From positions 86,492,001-86,556,000 of the forward strand of contig CM077597.1 of the NCBI GenBank assembly GCA_039654915.1: DNA of 64,000 bases, read 5' to 3'. The position numbers and the translations under genes were made by a program. Below the pieces are notes generated by a model. That model saw nothing but the letters and a program-made list of their open reading frames with translations, was not told the DNA's origin and made no database searches. This document shows, in pieces, positions 1 to 8,780 of this stretch; position 1 is the stretch's first letter, and each line of letters begins with the position of its first letter. The stretch comes from Aquilaria yunnanensis. Lineage: Eukaryota > Streptophyta > Magnoliopsida > Malvales > Thymelaeaceae.

Positions 1-2
1 AA

Positions 3-1217
3 CGAGTGTATCCACCAGAAGCATCAGAAAATGACAAGAAATTTCTACGAAAACTGTCAATGGGTTTTCTTTTAAACCTAGACATACTTTATAAGAAAAC
101 CCCCGACTCGATGCTACTTCGCTGTGTAGATGTTCATGAAGCATGAAAGATCATGGAAGAAGTTCATTCTGGAATGTGTGGAGCACACACTAGTGGTCAT
201 ACCATGGCAAGACAAATAATGAGGGCTGGCTACTATTGGCTCACATTGGAAAGTGATTGCATCAATCACGTAAGAAAATGTCACAAATGCCAAATATATG
301 CCAACAAAATCCAGGCTCCACCTGCTCCTCTTAATGTAACAGCAATACCTTGGCCTTTTGCCATGTGGGGAATTGATGTCATTGGAGCCATTACCCCCAA
401 AGCTTCTAATGGTCACAAATTCATTCTAGTGGCAATCGATTACTTCACTAAATGGGTAGAAGCTGTGTCCTATGCAAATGTAACTCAAAAGGTAGTATGC
501 CGGTTTATTAAGAAAGAGATCATTTGTCGCTATGGGCTCCCAGAGTGTATCATCTCAGACAATGCCACGAACTTGAACAATGCAATGATGCAGACTTTGT
601 GCCGACAGTTCAAGATCAAGCATCTTAATTCAGCACCTTATCGACCAATGATGAATGGTGCAGTAGAAGCGGCTAATAAAAATATCAAGAGAATTATTGA
701 AAAGATGATCGTCACTTACAAGGACTGGCATGAGATGTTACCTTTTGCATTACATGCTTATAGAACTTCTACTTGTACTTCTACTGGAGCAACACCTTTT
801 TCTCTGGTATATGGTATGGAGGCTGTATTGCCCATTGAAGTTGAAATTCCTTCATTAAGGGTACTAATGGATACTCAATTAAGAGAAGCAGAATGGGTCA
901 AGGCTAGATACTAGCAATTAAACCTAATTGATGAAAGAAGAATGATAGCCCTTTGCCATTGGCAGCTTTATCAAAGGAGGATGATTCGCGTATACAATAA
1001 AAAGGTTCGCCCACGGCAATTTCACGAGGGTGACATAGTGCTCAAGAAAATTCTGCCCATTCAGCATGGTTCTAGAGAAAAATGGACACCAAATTATGAT
1101 GGGCCATACGTCGTGAAGAAAGCATTTTCAGGAGGGGCTCTAATTCTAACAGAAATGGATGGACGGGAGTTACCAAAGCCAGTAAATTCAGATTCAGTAA
1201 AGAAATACTTTGCATAA
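3..1217 (+). pseudogene. Integrase (C-terminal part of pol) of element A, two nonsense codons
   Basis: The frame aligns base for base with 59891-61105 of element B and covers the linker after RNase H, the HHCC zinc-binding region, the DDE catalytic core and the C-terminal DNA-binding part. The HHCC signature (H..H, then CHKC) and all three acidic core residues are visible: the D of GIDVIG, the D of IISDNA and the E of AVEAANK. In-frame TGA at 144-146 (an Arg codon in B) and TAG at 912-914 (a Val codon in B) break the frame, so no full integrase can be made. Integrase inserts the element's cDNA into chromosomal DNA in the nucleus. The upstream pol is outside the window. Confidence 0.9.
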
Positions 1218-2205
1218 TGAGGAAATTTTCGGACAGAAGAGAAGAAGTGGATACAGGGTTACCAAAGTTTATTTGATCAAAGTTGTCTAAGAAAGCATTC
1301 TTCCCTCATACTTTCATTGTTATTCATCTGTACCCAATACTTTTATATTCTCTTACCCATAAATAAAAAGCCAATTCTCTTTAGCTTTCCTTTGATTCTC
1401 ACGTTCAACTTTTATATTCCCTTGTTCAAAAAAAAAATGATGAAGTCATTTCTATCCAGTTCTTTTCCTTCAAATCTCACATTCATACTAGCCTTAAGTG
1501 TGCAATAAATTGTGACTTTTGTAAGAAGAATAGTAATAATTAAAACTCAGAAAAAGCAAAGATCGTAGATTACTTTAATAAGCTTTGTGAATTAAAACAG
1601 GTAAGATTGAGGTCCTGCTTTGCGAACGGCACAGAACATAGGCTAACAAAGAAGAAGGAGTAACAAATCTTCAGGAGATAGCCTTGGTAGTTGCCTGGAT
1701 GATCGCTTCAAAAGCCTTAGCATGTTCACGTCAGCTAGAAAGAACCATACTCACAAATATTTCAACAGGGACAATTATCCAGAGAGGCATAAGGTATGAG
1801 GCAGGCGAACATTAAAGAAATTGAGGCCAAAATTCAAGAACAAGTCAAGGAAAGGGGATTTTGAAAAGAGTTGGGCTTTTGAGGCAATGGACAAGAGCTG
1901 GGAAGCATAAAGAAATTCAATGATAGTCCAAGAAGACAATCACAAAGAAGATCCAGTAAAGTAAAAACATGAAGAACTAGATCCATCCAAAAATCCAAAA
2001 AAAAAAAAACCATCAGTTACACATGCTCTGCATTCATGCATTTCACATCATGCATGCACGGCCTTTGCATAACAGGGACCAAACGGGAAGCACATTCACA
2101 ACATAGTTATAGCAATATAAGCTAAGATCTCAATGACATTAGCTCTTACCAGTCTATCACTGGATACACAGCTAATACGCGGGACCAACCCGCATCAGGA
2201 ATTCA
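1218..2205 (+). other. Non-coding spacer between integrase and accessory array (element A)
   Basis: No gene is visible. The stretch is clearly homologous to 61106-62100 in element B. Shared blocks include the sequence just after the integrase stop and a block around 1597-1800, so it belongs to the element and is not host DNA. It has a 10-base A run near 2000. A single unit resembling the 26 bp minisatellite of B lies near 1883-1910. Confidence 0.7.
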
Positions 2206-2590
2206 AGGATAAGGTAGACAATATGTCAAAAGCCTTGCAATCGATTCAATAATCGAGACTACACCTGGAAGGACAGGATTGATGTTAGCTAGTAGTATCC
2301 AAGATAAGAGATAGCTATAACTAAGGATAAGGCAGATATCAAGAAATATTGTCGTTGACAATTTGTCAAAAGCTTCGTAATGGATTCAATAATCAAGGCT
2401 ACACCTGGAAGGATAGGATCGACGATAAGAGATAGCTATAGCCAAGGATAAAGCAGATGTCAAGAAATATTGTCGTTGACAATTTGTCAAAAGCTGACAA
2501 TGGATTCGATAATCGAGGCTTCATGCACAAGGACAGGATCGACGTTAGCTCGACGGAATATCAAATATAAGAAATATTGTCAAAAAGTTG
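2206..2590 (+). repeat. About 118 bp tandem repeat upstream of first accessory ORF
   Basis: Three imperfect units begin near 2206, 2323 and 2443. Each carries an 'aaggataa(g/a)g(c/t)aga' start, a 'caatttgtcaaaag'-like core and a 'tcaataatc' motif. The equivalent region of element B (about 62098-62345) has diverged, shorter units. Position suggests it supplies or spaces the promoter of the first cassette, which lacks the clear TATAAAT box of the others. That role is inference. Confidence 0.7.
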
Positions 2591-2708
2591 GCTCCATTTT
2601 TCCGGTTAAGTGGCGGATACGGTACTCCGTGACTCTCAAGTCGGTTCTCTCAGTTGCCCATAATAACTGATTCCTTCTTCCCTTTTTTCTTTTACTTCCT
2701 GCTAGAAA

Positions 2709-3257
2709 ATGGATCCTACTATTTCTCCCTTGCGAAAATATTTTCCTTCTCTCCCAATGAACATTCTCAAAAAGATCTACCGAGTTCGCTATGAACGATT
2801 AAGAGTTTTGATGCACAAAGGAATCCCTGAAGATGTACGGTGGTTAATCAAAGCTAAGGTTCGTCTGGCAGGCAAAGCCCCAGATGCATTTACGTCTCAC
2901 ATGCCTGGCATAGGTAAAAGCTCTTATGCCAAAAAGCGAAGAGCGAAAAGGTTACAAGTCTGTCATAAATGTGGTCGATGGACTTGTAATACTAAATGTC
3001 GTTCTTTAGGAATGACCTCCGATAATCGAGAAGATAAAATACGATTCATCAAGAATGACCTGAGTAAGGATTCGTTGGATGATATCCGATTGACTCTTGA
3101 GACGCATTCTTGTGGATCAGTGCAACGCGAACTTCTTGGTTTGTGGAGTATTTTTCATGAAGAACGAGAGCGTTACAGTCCCGGGAATTTGACTTTAAAA
3201 GACCCTGTTTGCCAGTTTGTAAGAAAACTGGATGGGAAGCAAATCCCCGACTCATAG
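2709..3257 (+). CDS. Accessory finger protein, alpha type, copy A1 (intact)
   Basis: This open frame encodes 182 residues with ATG start and TAG stop. An amphipathic N-terminal half (LRKYFPSLP near residue 8) is followed by a Lys/Arg-rich run (about 72-81). A C-x2-C-x4-C-x3-C finger lies at about 85-97, a conserved ETHSCG segment at about 131, and a DPVCQFVRKLDG tail. No signal peptide or membrane segment is seen. It is about 86% identical by eye to 62468-63016 of element B and stays open although the integrase of the same element is dead. The run of basic residues directly before the CxxC finger recalls nucleic-acid-binding proteins of some filamentous plant RNA viruses. That is inference, and the family is not one I can name with certainty. 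Confidence 0.75.
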   Translation: MDPTISPLRKYFPSLPMNILKKIYRVRYERLRVLMHKGIPEDVRWLIKAKVRLAGKAPDAFTSHMPGIGKSSYAKKRRAKRLQVCHKCGRWTCNTKCRSLGMTSDNREDKIRFIKNDLSKDSLDDIRLTLETHSCGSVQRELLGLWSIFHEERERYSPGNLTLKDPVCQFVRKLDGKQIPDS

Positions 3258-3297
3258 AAGGCGTTGAAGCCGTTACTGGACGTAAAACCAGTGGAAG

Positions 3298-3427
3298 ATG
3301 TGAGCCACAGTCACAATTACTGTGGCTCACAATTTGTCATATTTGAAAAAATTTATTTTACCTTTTGACAATAATATACTTGCTCCTGTAAGCGTAATTA
3401 ACACGTTATCCTTTCATCTCTATAAAT
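3298..3427 (+). promoter_or_regulatory. Cassette promoter for copy A2 with TATAAAT box
   Basis: A block conserved between cassettes starts at the gtgagcc motif, passes a 'tgacaataat' motif near 3366 and an 'acgttatccttt' motif near 3402, and ends with TATAAAT at 3421-3427. The ATG of copy A2 lies about 120 bases downstream, a normal distance for a plant TATA box plus a short 5' leader. The same layout precedes A3, the LOG-like gene and B2, which argues for a duplicated functional promoter and against a chance TATA. Confidence 0.65.
3300..3330 (+). repeat. Perfect 12 bp inverted repeat after copy A1
   Basis: GTGAGCCACAGT at 3300-3311 pairs perfectly with ACTGTGGCTCAC at 3319-3330 around a 7-base loop. 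The left arm is the conserved start of the cassette promoter block seen again at 5045, 5133, 5220 and 63059. The right arm is particular to this copy; other copies continue with an 'actgtacat' sequence. It could act as a stem-loop at the 3' end of the A1 transcript. Confidence 0.75.
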
Positions 3428-3547
3428 GTGTGTTCTTCTTTCCGGTTAAGTAGCGAATGCGATACTCCCTGACTCTCATAATCGGTTATTTCATTTTCCT
3501 ACAATAACTGATTTATTCCTCTCTTCTCTCAAATTCTTCTCTCATCA

Positions 3548-4096
3548 ATGGTTCTACTCTTTCTGCCCTGCGAAAGTACTTTCCTTCCCTCCCAACAAAT
3601 GTTCTTAAAAAAGGTCTACCAAGCTAGATGTGAAAGAATTAGAGTTTTTATACACAAGGGCATTCCTGACGATGTACGGTGGTTAATTGAAGCTAAGGTT
3701 CGTTGAGCTGGTGAAGTTTTAGATGCATTTATACCCTGCATGCCCGGTTTAGGTAAAAGCGCTTATGCCAAAAGGCGAATAGCAAAGAGGCTAGGCGTGT
3801 GTTATAAATGTGGGCGATGGAATTGTGATACTAAATGTCGCTCTTTAGGATACATCTCTAGAAATCGTGAAGATAAAAGAAAATTCATTAAGAATGGCCT
3901 GCGTAAGGAATCTCTTGAGGATATCCAAGGGACTCTTGAAACGCATTCTTGTGGAGGAGTGCAAGGTGAAATTATCGACTTATGGTTGACTTACCATAAA
4001 GAACGAGACCATTACAGTCTTGGGAATGTGACTTTAAATGACCCTGTTTGCCAGTTTGTAAGAAAACTGGATGGGAAACAAATCCCCGACTCATAG
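3548..4096 (+). pseudogene. Accessory finger protein, beta type, copy A2 (frameshifted)
   Basis: This is a broken copy of the 182-codon gene, closest to the B2 copy at 63306. One base is lost just after the ATG (about 3551) and one is gained in an A run near 3610, which restores the frame. A TGA at 3704-3706 then replaces a Leu codon. The 3' two-thirds from 3740 is fully open and keeps the basic run, the four finger cysteines (CYKCGRWNCDTKC) and the C-terminal tail. The upstream TATAAAT box is intact, so the locus may still be transcribed. A truncated protein starting at the Met at 3740 is possible but unproven. Confidence 0.8.
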
Positions 4097-4246
4097 AAGG
4101 CGTTGAAGCCGTTACTGGACATAAAACCAGTGGAAGATGTGAGTCACTGTCACAATTACTGTACATATAAGCTGTCATTTGTCTTTTCTTTTGACAATAA
4201 TGTACTTGCTTCTGTAAGCGTAATAAACATGTTATCTTTTCATCGC

Positions 4247-4253
4247 TATAAAT
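4247..4253 (+). promoter_or_regulatory. TATA box of cassette A3
   Basis: TATAAAT sits 114 bases before the ATG of copy A3. It is preceded by the same conserved cassette block (gtgagtcac near 4139, tgacaataatgtact near 4193, gttatctttt near 4231). Confidence 0.65.
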
Positions 4254-4366
4254 GCGTGTTCTTCTTTCTGGATACGGTACTCCATGACTCTCAAAGTCAG
4301 TTATTTTCGTTCCCTACAATCATTAATTTCTTCCTTTTTTTTTTCTCTTAAATGCCTCCTTCATCA

Positions 4367-4915
4367 ATGGAGTCTTCTCTTTCCGCCCTACGAAAGTATT
4401 TTCCTTCCCTCCCAATAAATGTTCTTAAAAAGATTTATTAAGCTAGATGTGAACGATTTAGAGTATTTATGCACAAAGGCATTCCTGATAATGTGCGGTG
4501 GCTAATCGAAGCTAAGGTTCGGTCGGCTGGTGAAGTTCCAGATGCATTCTTCCCCCGTATGCCCAGCTTTGGTAAAAGCGCTTATGCCAAAAAGAGAAGA
4601 GCAAGGAGGCTAGGTGTTTGTCATAATTGTGGATGGTGGATTTGCGGCACTAAATGTCGTTCTTCAGGGAAAATCACTAGAAATCGTGAAGATAGAAGAA
4701 AATTCATTAAGAATGGCTTGCGTAAGGAATATCTGGAGGATATCCGAGAGACTTTTGAAGCGCACTCTTGCGGAATGGTGCAATTTGAGATTGTCGGTTT
4801 ATGGATGACTTTCCAAAAAGAACGAGATCATTACAGTCTTGGGAATCTGACTTTAAACGACCCTGTTTGCCAGTTTGTGAGAAAACTAGATAGGATGCAA
4901 ATCGCCGATTCATAG
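4367..4915 (+). pseudogene. Accessory finger protein, beta type, copy A3 (one nonsense codon)
   Basis: The reading frame spans the full 182 codons from ATG at 4367 to the TAG at 4913-4915 and has a single break: TAA at 4439-4441, about codon 25, where the A2 copy has a Gln codon. Downstream everything is open, including the basic run, the C-x2-C-x4-C-x3-C finger (CHNCGWWICGTKC) and the tail. Re-initiation at the Met codon at 4469 would give a 148-residue product with the finger. All four cysteines remain although neighbouring residues vary, which suggests constraint on the finger before the break. Confidence 0.8.
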
Positions 4916-4957
4916 AAGGCATTGAAGCCATTACTGGACACAAAGCTAGTGGAAGAC

Positions 4958-5307
4958 GTGGACCAAAGTCACGATTACTGTACATGCTAGCTGTTGCTTT
5001 TAAAATTTTCCTTCTTTTCCGACAATAATGTACCTATTCCTGATGTGAGCCACAGTCACGACTACTGTACATGCTAGCTGTCGCTTTTGAAAATTTTCCT
5101 TCTCTTCCGACAATAATGTACCTACTCCTGACACGAGCCACAGTCATGACTACTGTACATGCTAGCAGTCATTTTGGAAATTTTCCTCCCCTTTTGACAA
5201 TAATGTACCCATTCCTGACGTGAGCTACAGTTATGACTACTTTTTATGCTAGCTGCCACTTTTGAAAATTTTCCTCTTTTTCTGGCAATAGTGCACCTGC
5301 TCTTATA
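4958..5307 (+). repeat. Four 87-88 bp tandem repeats upstream of LOG-like gene
   Basis: Units start at 4958, 5045, 5133 and 5220. Each begins with a gtg(a/g)(g/c)c-like motif and contains 'actgtacatgctagc' (degraded in the last unit), a pyrimidine-rich tract and a 'acaataatgtacc' motif. This is the upstream half of the cassette promoter, amplified without its TATA box. Only the last unit leads into a TATA element (5338). The arrangement resembles an upstream enhancer array. The role is inference. Confidence 0.85.
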
Positions 5308-5337
5308 GATGTGATTATTGCATTATCCTTTTACCTC

Positions 5338-5344
5338 TATAAAT
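5338..5344 (+). promoter_or_regulatory. TATA box of the LOG-like gene
   Basis: TATAAAT lies 42 bases before the proposed ATG (5386), after the conserved 'gcattatccttttacctc' block that also precedes the TATA box of the finger-protein cassettes. The LOG-like frame therefore appears to sit under the element's own duplicated promoter and not under a host LOG promoter. Confidence 0.65.
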
Positions 5345-5385
5345 ACATCCTCATTTCTTCATTTCTCACAAGGTTAAGGATAGGA

Positions 5386-6015
5386 ATGGAGAAAACCCAA
5401 ACTCGTAAATCCCGAAGTATTTGTGTATTTTCTAGAGCTTTTCCTGGAAAAGATGAAGAGTATTTAAAGGCAGCCAACCATTTGGGTAGAGTATTAGCTG
5501 AGCGAAAAATACATTTAGTTTATGGAGGAGGTAGTGTCAGATTAATGGGAGGTGTAGCATCAGCAGCATCTTTAGGAGGAAGTCAAGTTTTGGGCATTAT
5601 CCCTAGACCTTTGAAATTTGTTTCTGGGGGCACGATTGGAGAATAATTAGTGGTTAAAAATTTGCAAGAGCGTGTGTTACAAATGCTTTTAAATGCTGAT
5701 GCTTTTATCGCTCTACCAGGCGGTTTTGGCACATTTGGAGAAGTCTTTCAAATTGCTTCCATGGCCCAACTTAATTTGCATAAGAAACCCATTGGGCTGT
5801 TGAATGTTAACAATTTCTTTACAGGTCTGATAGCTTTTGTGGATTATGCTATGCAGAAGAATTTCATATCAAGAGTGGCATGACGAATCATAATACCCGC
5901 AACAACTGTTGAAGAATTGCTAGATAAAATGCAAGCTTTTGTTCCTGAACCAGATCCAGCGATGATCCAGATAGACTGGGCACGACAGTCTTTCCCAACC
6001 AATTCTGTCCCATAA
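5386..6015 (+). pseudogene. LOG-type cytokinin riboside 5'-monophosphate phosphoribohydrolase, captured, broken
   Basis: LOG enzymes release active cytokinin base from cytokinin nucleotide in the cytosol. From ATG 5386 the frame shows SICVFS near the N-terminus, the VYGGGS nucleotide-binding motif (about codon 46), the family hallmark PGGFGTFGE (codons 111-119), KPIGLLNV and a normal C-terminal TTVEELLDKM. Total span is 210 codons, the usual LOG length. Two in-frame stops break it: TAA at 5644-5646 and TGA at 5881-5883. There are no introns, whereas plant LOG genes normally have several, so a cDNA-derived capture is likely. An Arg replaces the usual small residue after YGGGSV. Recognition of the family is firm; present activity is unlikely. 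Confidence 0.88.
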
Positions 6016-6570
6016 TTGTCCTTTACCCGGCCTGTTGAAGCATTGTGGAAGAAGAAGCGATCCGATCCGTTTTTCTTGTCCTTCAGTTTTATTATCAGCA
6101 TTTTCTTTCGTGTTTCAGTTTTTCTTTTCAGGGAATTTCTTTATCTTATAAGATAGTTTCGTGCATGCTGATATTAAAATTATAGGACAATGCCTTTAGG
6201 TTGGAATGGCTGAGTAAAGAGTAATTTTTATTGCTCTTGAGACGCATCCTATTAGGTCTACTAGGCATGACATTTTGGGGTAGTTAAGCTTCAACCTTAT
6301 TTGGATGACATATCTCACAAGGGAATCTATATTTACTGAAGAAAATATTAGATGAACCTTGGATATTGATTCCAAACATCCGTTCCCTTTACATAATTTG
6401 TCAGTGTTATTGTCATCATCAAGATTCACTCATCTTATCGAAGTCTAAATTTTTTCACTCGCCTATTATGAAGATCCACACTTTCGAAGAAAATTATTCC
6501 AATTTCAATTGCTTTCATATAAATTTCGCTCAAGGTCTTAAGGAAAGCTCCTTAGCCTTAAAATCAATCA
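6016..6570 (+). other. Non-coding spacer between LOG-like pseudogene and hairpin array
   Basis: No gene or clear repeat is seen until the tandem hairpins begin near 6583. The sequence probably includes the 3' untranslated part of the captured LOG transcript just after 6015 (a T-rich stretch with 'ttatcttataagata' near 6142), but no poly(A) remnant marks its end. Confidence 0.5.
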
Positions 6571-6582
6571 ATTTTTCTTCAA

Positions 6583-7138
6583 CGATAAGAGAGTTCATAT
6601 CGCAGAGGTTCTAAGGTAGGGCCCTTAACCTCAAACTTTCAACGATAGGAGAGTTCCTATCGTCGAGGATCTAAGGAGAGTTCCTTAAACCTCAAACAAT
6701 CAATCATCAATTTTTCTTCAACGATAAGAGAGTTCTTATCGTAGAGGTTCTAAGGTAGGGCCCTTAACCTCAAACTTTCAACGATAGGAGAGTTCCTATC
6801 GTCGAGATTCTAAGGAGAGTTCCTTAAACCTCAAACAATCAATCATCAATTTTTCTTCAACGATAAGAGAGTTCTTATCGCAAAGGTTCTAAGGTAGGGC
6901 CCTTAACCTCAAACTTTCAACGATAGGAGAGTTCCTATCATCGAGGTTCTAAAGAGAGTTCCTTAAACCTCAAACAATCAATCATCAATTTTTCTTCAAC
7001 GATAAAAGAGTTCTTATCGCATAGGTTCTAAGGTAGGGCCCTTAACCTCAAACTTTCAACGATAGGAGAGTTCCTATCGTCGAGGTTCTAAGGAGAGTTC
7101 CTTAACCTCAAACCATCAATCAATCAATATTTCTTCAA
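6583..7138 (+). repeat. 139 bp tandem repeat array of paired hairpins (four units)
   Basis: Units start at 6583, 6722, 6861 and 7000, exactly 139 bp apart. Each unit carries two perfect or near-perfect short hairpins, CGATAAGA-gagt-TCTTATCG and CGATAGGA-gagt-TCCTATCG. Each is followed by a second fold-back starting GAGGTT and ending AACCTC. The array lies just upstream of the polypurine tract, the hypervariable 3' region of Tat/Ogre elements that is known to generate minisatellites. Confidence 0.9.
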
Positions 7139-7500
7139 TGATAAGAGAGTTCTTATCGCAGAGGTTCTAAGGTAGGGCCCTTAGCCTCAATTTCAATCCA
7201 TCAATTTTTCTTCAACGATAGGAAGGTTCCTATCGCAGAGGTTCTAAGGTAGGGCCCTTAGCCTCAATTTCAATCCAACATATTTTTCTTTAACGATAGG
7301 AAGGTTCCTATCGCAGAGGTTCTAAGGTAGGGCCCTTAGCCTCAATTTCAATCAATCAATTTTTCTTCAATGATAGGAAGGTTCCTATCGCAGAGGTTCT
7401 AAGGTAGGGCCTTGAGCCTCAATTTCAGTCAATCAATTTTCATTCAATCATAGGACAGCTCCTATTGCCGAGGTTCTGAGGAGGATTCCTTAACCTCACG
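7139..7500 (+). repeat. 77-78 bp derivative hairpin repeats
   Basis: The 139 bp array passes into shorter units at 7139, 7216, 7294 and 7371. Each has one CGATAGGA-agg-TCCTATCG-type hairpin and one GAGGTT...CCTC fold-back. They look like a half-unit of the 139 bp repeat that has been amplified separately. A last degenerate unit begins near 7446. Confidence 0.85.
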
Positions 7501-7588
7501 ATTTAGGCGGCAAGAAGGTTCTCAAGGCCTAGCTAAGTCGAACAAAATTTGGTAACGACTTTGCATACATCATGTCCCATGAAGCATG

Positions 7589-7602
7589 CAAAAGGGGGCA
7601 GC
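7589..7602 (+). other. Polypurine tract of element A
   Basis: The purine-rich stretch GCAAAAGGGGGCAGC directly precedes the LTR start TGTTGACACCC. This is the plus-strand primer position expected for an LTR retrotransposon. Confidence 0.8.
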
Positions 7603-8283
7603 TGTTGACACCCAAATTCGTCCGACCCCTTCTTTTTTTTTTAAATAATAATTAAAAAAATTTAATTAAAAATTAAAAAAATAATAATTATATAAAAATT
7701 ATTATTAATTAATTACACAAAGAGAGAATTAAATTAAATAGTTTTGGGGAAGGGGCATTTTGTTAAGTTAATATCTATGTGTGTATATCCAAAGAAATTA
7801 AAATTCAAAAAAAAATTAATTAAAAAAATTATTATTATTAACTAATTAATTATTATTACTAAAAAAATTTTAATTAATTAGTTTAAAATATATTCTGTTT
7901 TATAAGGGTTTAGTTAAAAATAATATATGTGTGTATGTATGTAGGAATTACAAAAGAAAACTCCATAGAAAAAAACAAAAAGAAACAAAAAAACAAAATT
8001 GAAAAGTTTGGGGTAAAAATGACAAAATTAATAAGTTTTGGGAAAATTTGACAAAATATGAAAGTTCCAGGAGCATTTGGTAGTTTGTCACACGAATTTT
8101 AGGCCAGACCGACGGTGCTGGCCCAAATTGACAGAAAAAGACAAAATTGTCTCAATCAGAAGTTTTAGGAACATCCCCAAAGTCAAAAAGACAGAAAGGA
8201 CTGAAACTGTCATTTTACCAAATTAAGAGATAAGTTTGATTTTAATTATTTTTTAATTATGAACAGTCCAGAACTCCTTACCC

Positions 8284-8291
8284 TATAAATA
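8284..8291 (+). promoter_or_regulatory. TATA box of LTR A
   Basis: TATAAATA followed by a run of G lies in the same place relative to conserved LTR blocks as the TATA box at 48340 in LTR B. It should mark the U3/R border, with transcription starting about 30 bases downstream. Confidence 0.65.
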
Positions 8292-8379
8292 GGGGTCCAA
8301 ATCTGCAAAGAAGGAGGAGGAGAAAAAAAAAATCAAGATTAGAGCTCCATTTAAAAAAAGTTAACAACTGTAGAAATAG

Positions 8380-8780
8380 TCCCTGGCCTCTCCCCCTTCA
8401 CTCAGAAAAATCCTAAACTTCTATTGAGACCACCCCCTTTCTCCGTCCACCTTCCGTTTTCTCTGTGCGTTTCGTCTCTCTCTCTCCTCCTCCGTCCCAC
8501 CGCCCGTTTCTTCCTCCCCAGCTTGCCACCCCGTCCTCTGTCGCCTTTTCTGCTTCGCCGCGCCTCCCCCCCCTGTTGCGCCTTCGCCACCTCACGCCGT
8601 CCTGCCGCGTCGCCATCGTCGCCGTCTCTCTCGCCCCGTCATCCCTCTCGTCCTCCGTCACGCCCTCTCTTTCTACCCGTCACCGCCGTGCCCTCCCCGG
8701 TACGCCGCCGCCGTTGCCTACTCGCCTGGCCGCCGTTCGCCTCGCCCCTGCACGCCGCTGGCGCCCAGCCAGTCACATCA
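8380..8780 (+). other. GC- and pyrimidine-rich leader in LTR A
   Basis: About 400 bases of C/T- and CG-rich sequence sit directly after the TATA region in an otherwise very AT-rich LTR. Open frames on both strands here translate to low-complexity Pro/Ser/Arg-rich products without any recognisable domain, so I do not call a gene. A shorter equivalent is at 48480-48650. Confidence 0.6.

Noticed and set aside
3049..3330. Minus-strand frames opposite the finger-protein genes (also at 3972-4178, 4707-4985, 62808-63137)
   Set aside because: They are antisense to well-supported frames and change length between copies, as expected for shadows.
6583..7500. CRISPR-like array
   Set aside because: Units contain hairpins but are full-length tandem repeats without unique spacers, and the context is a plant LTR retrotransposon.
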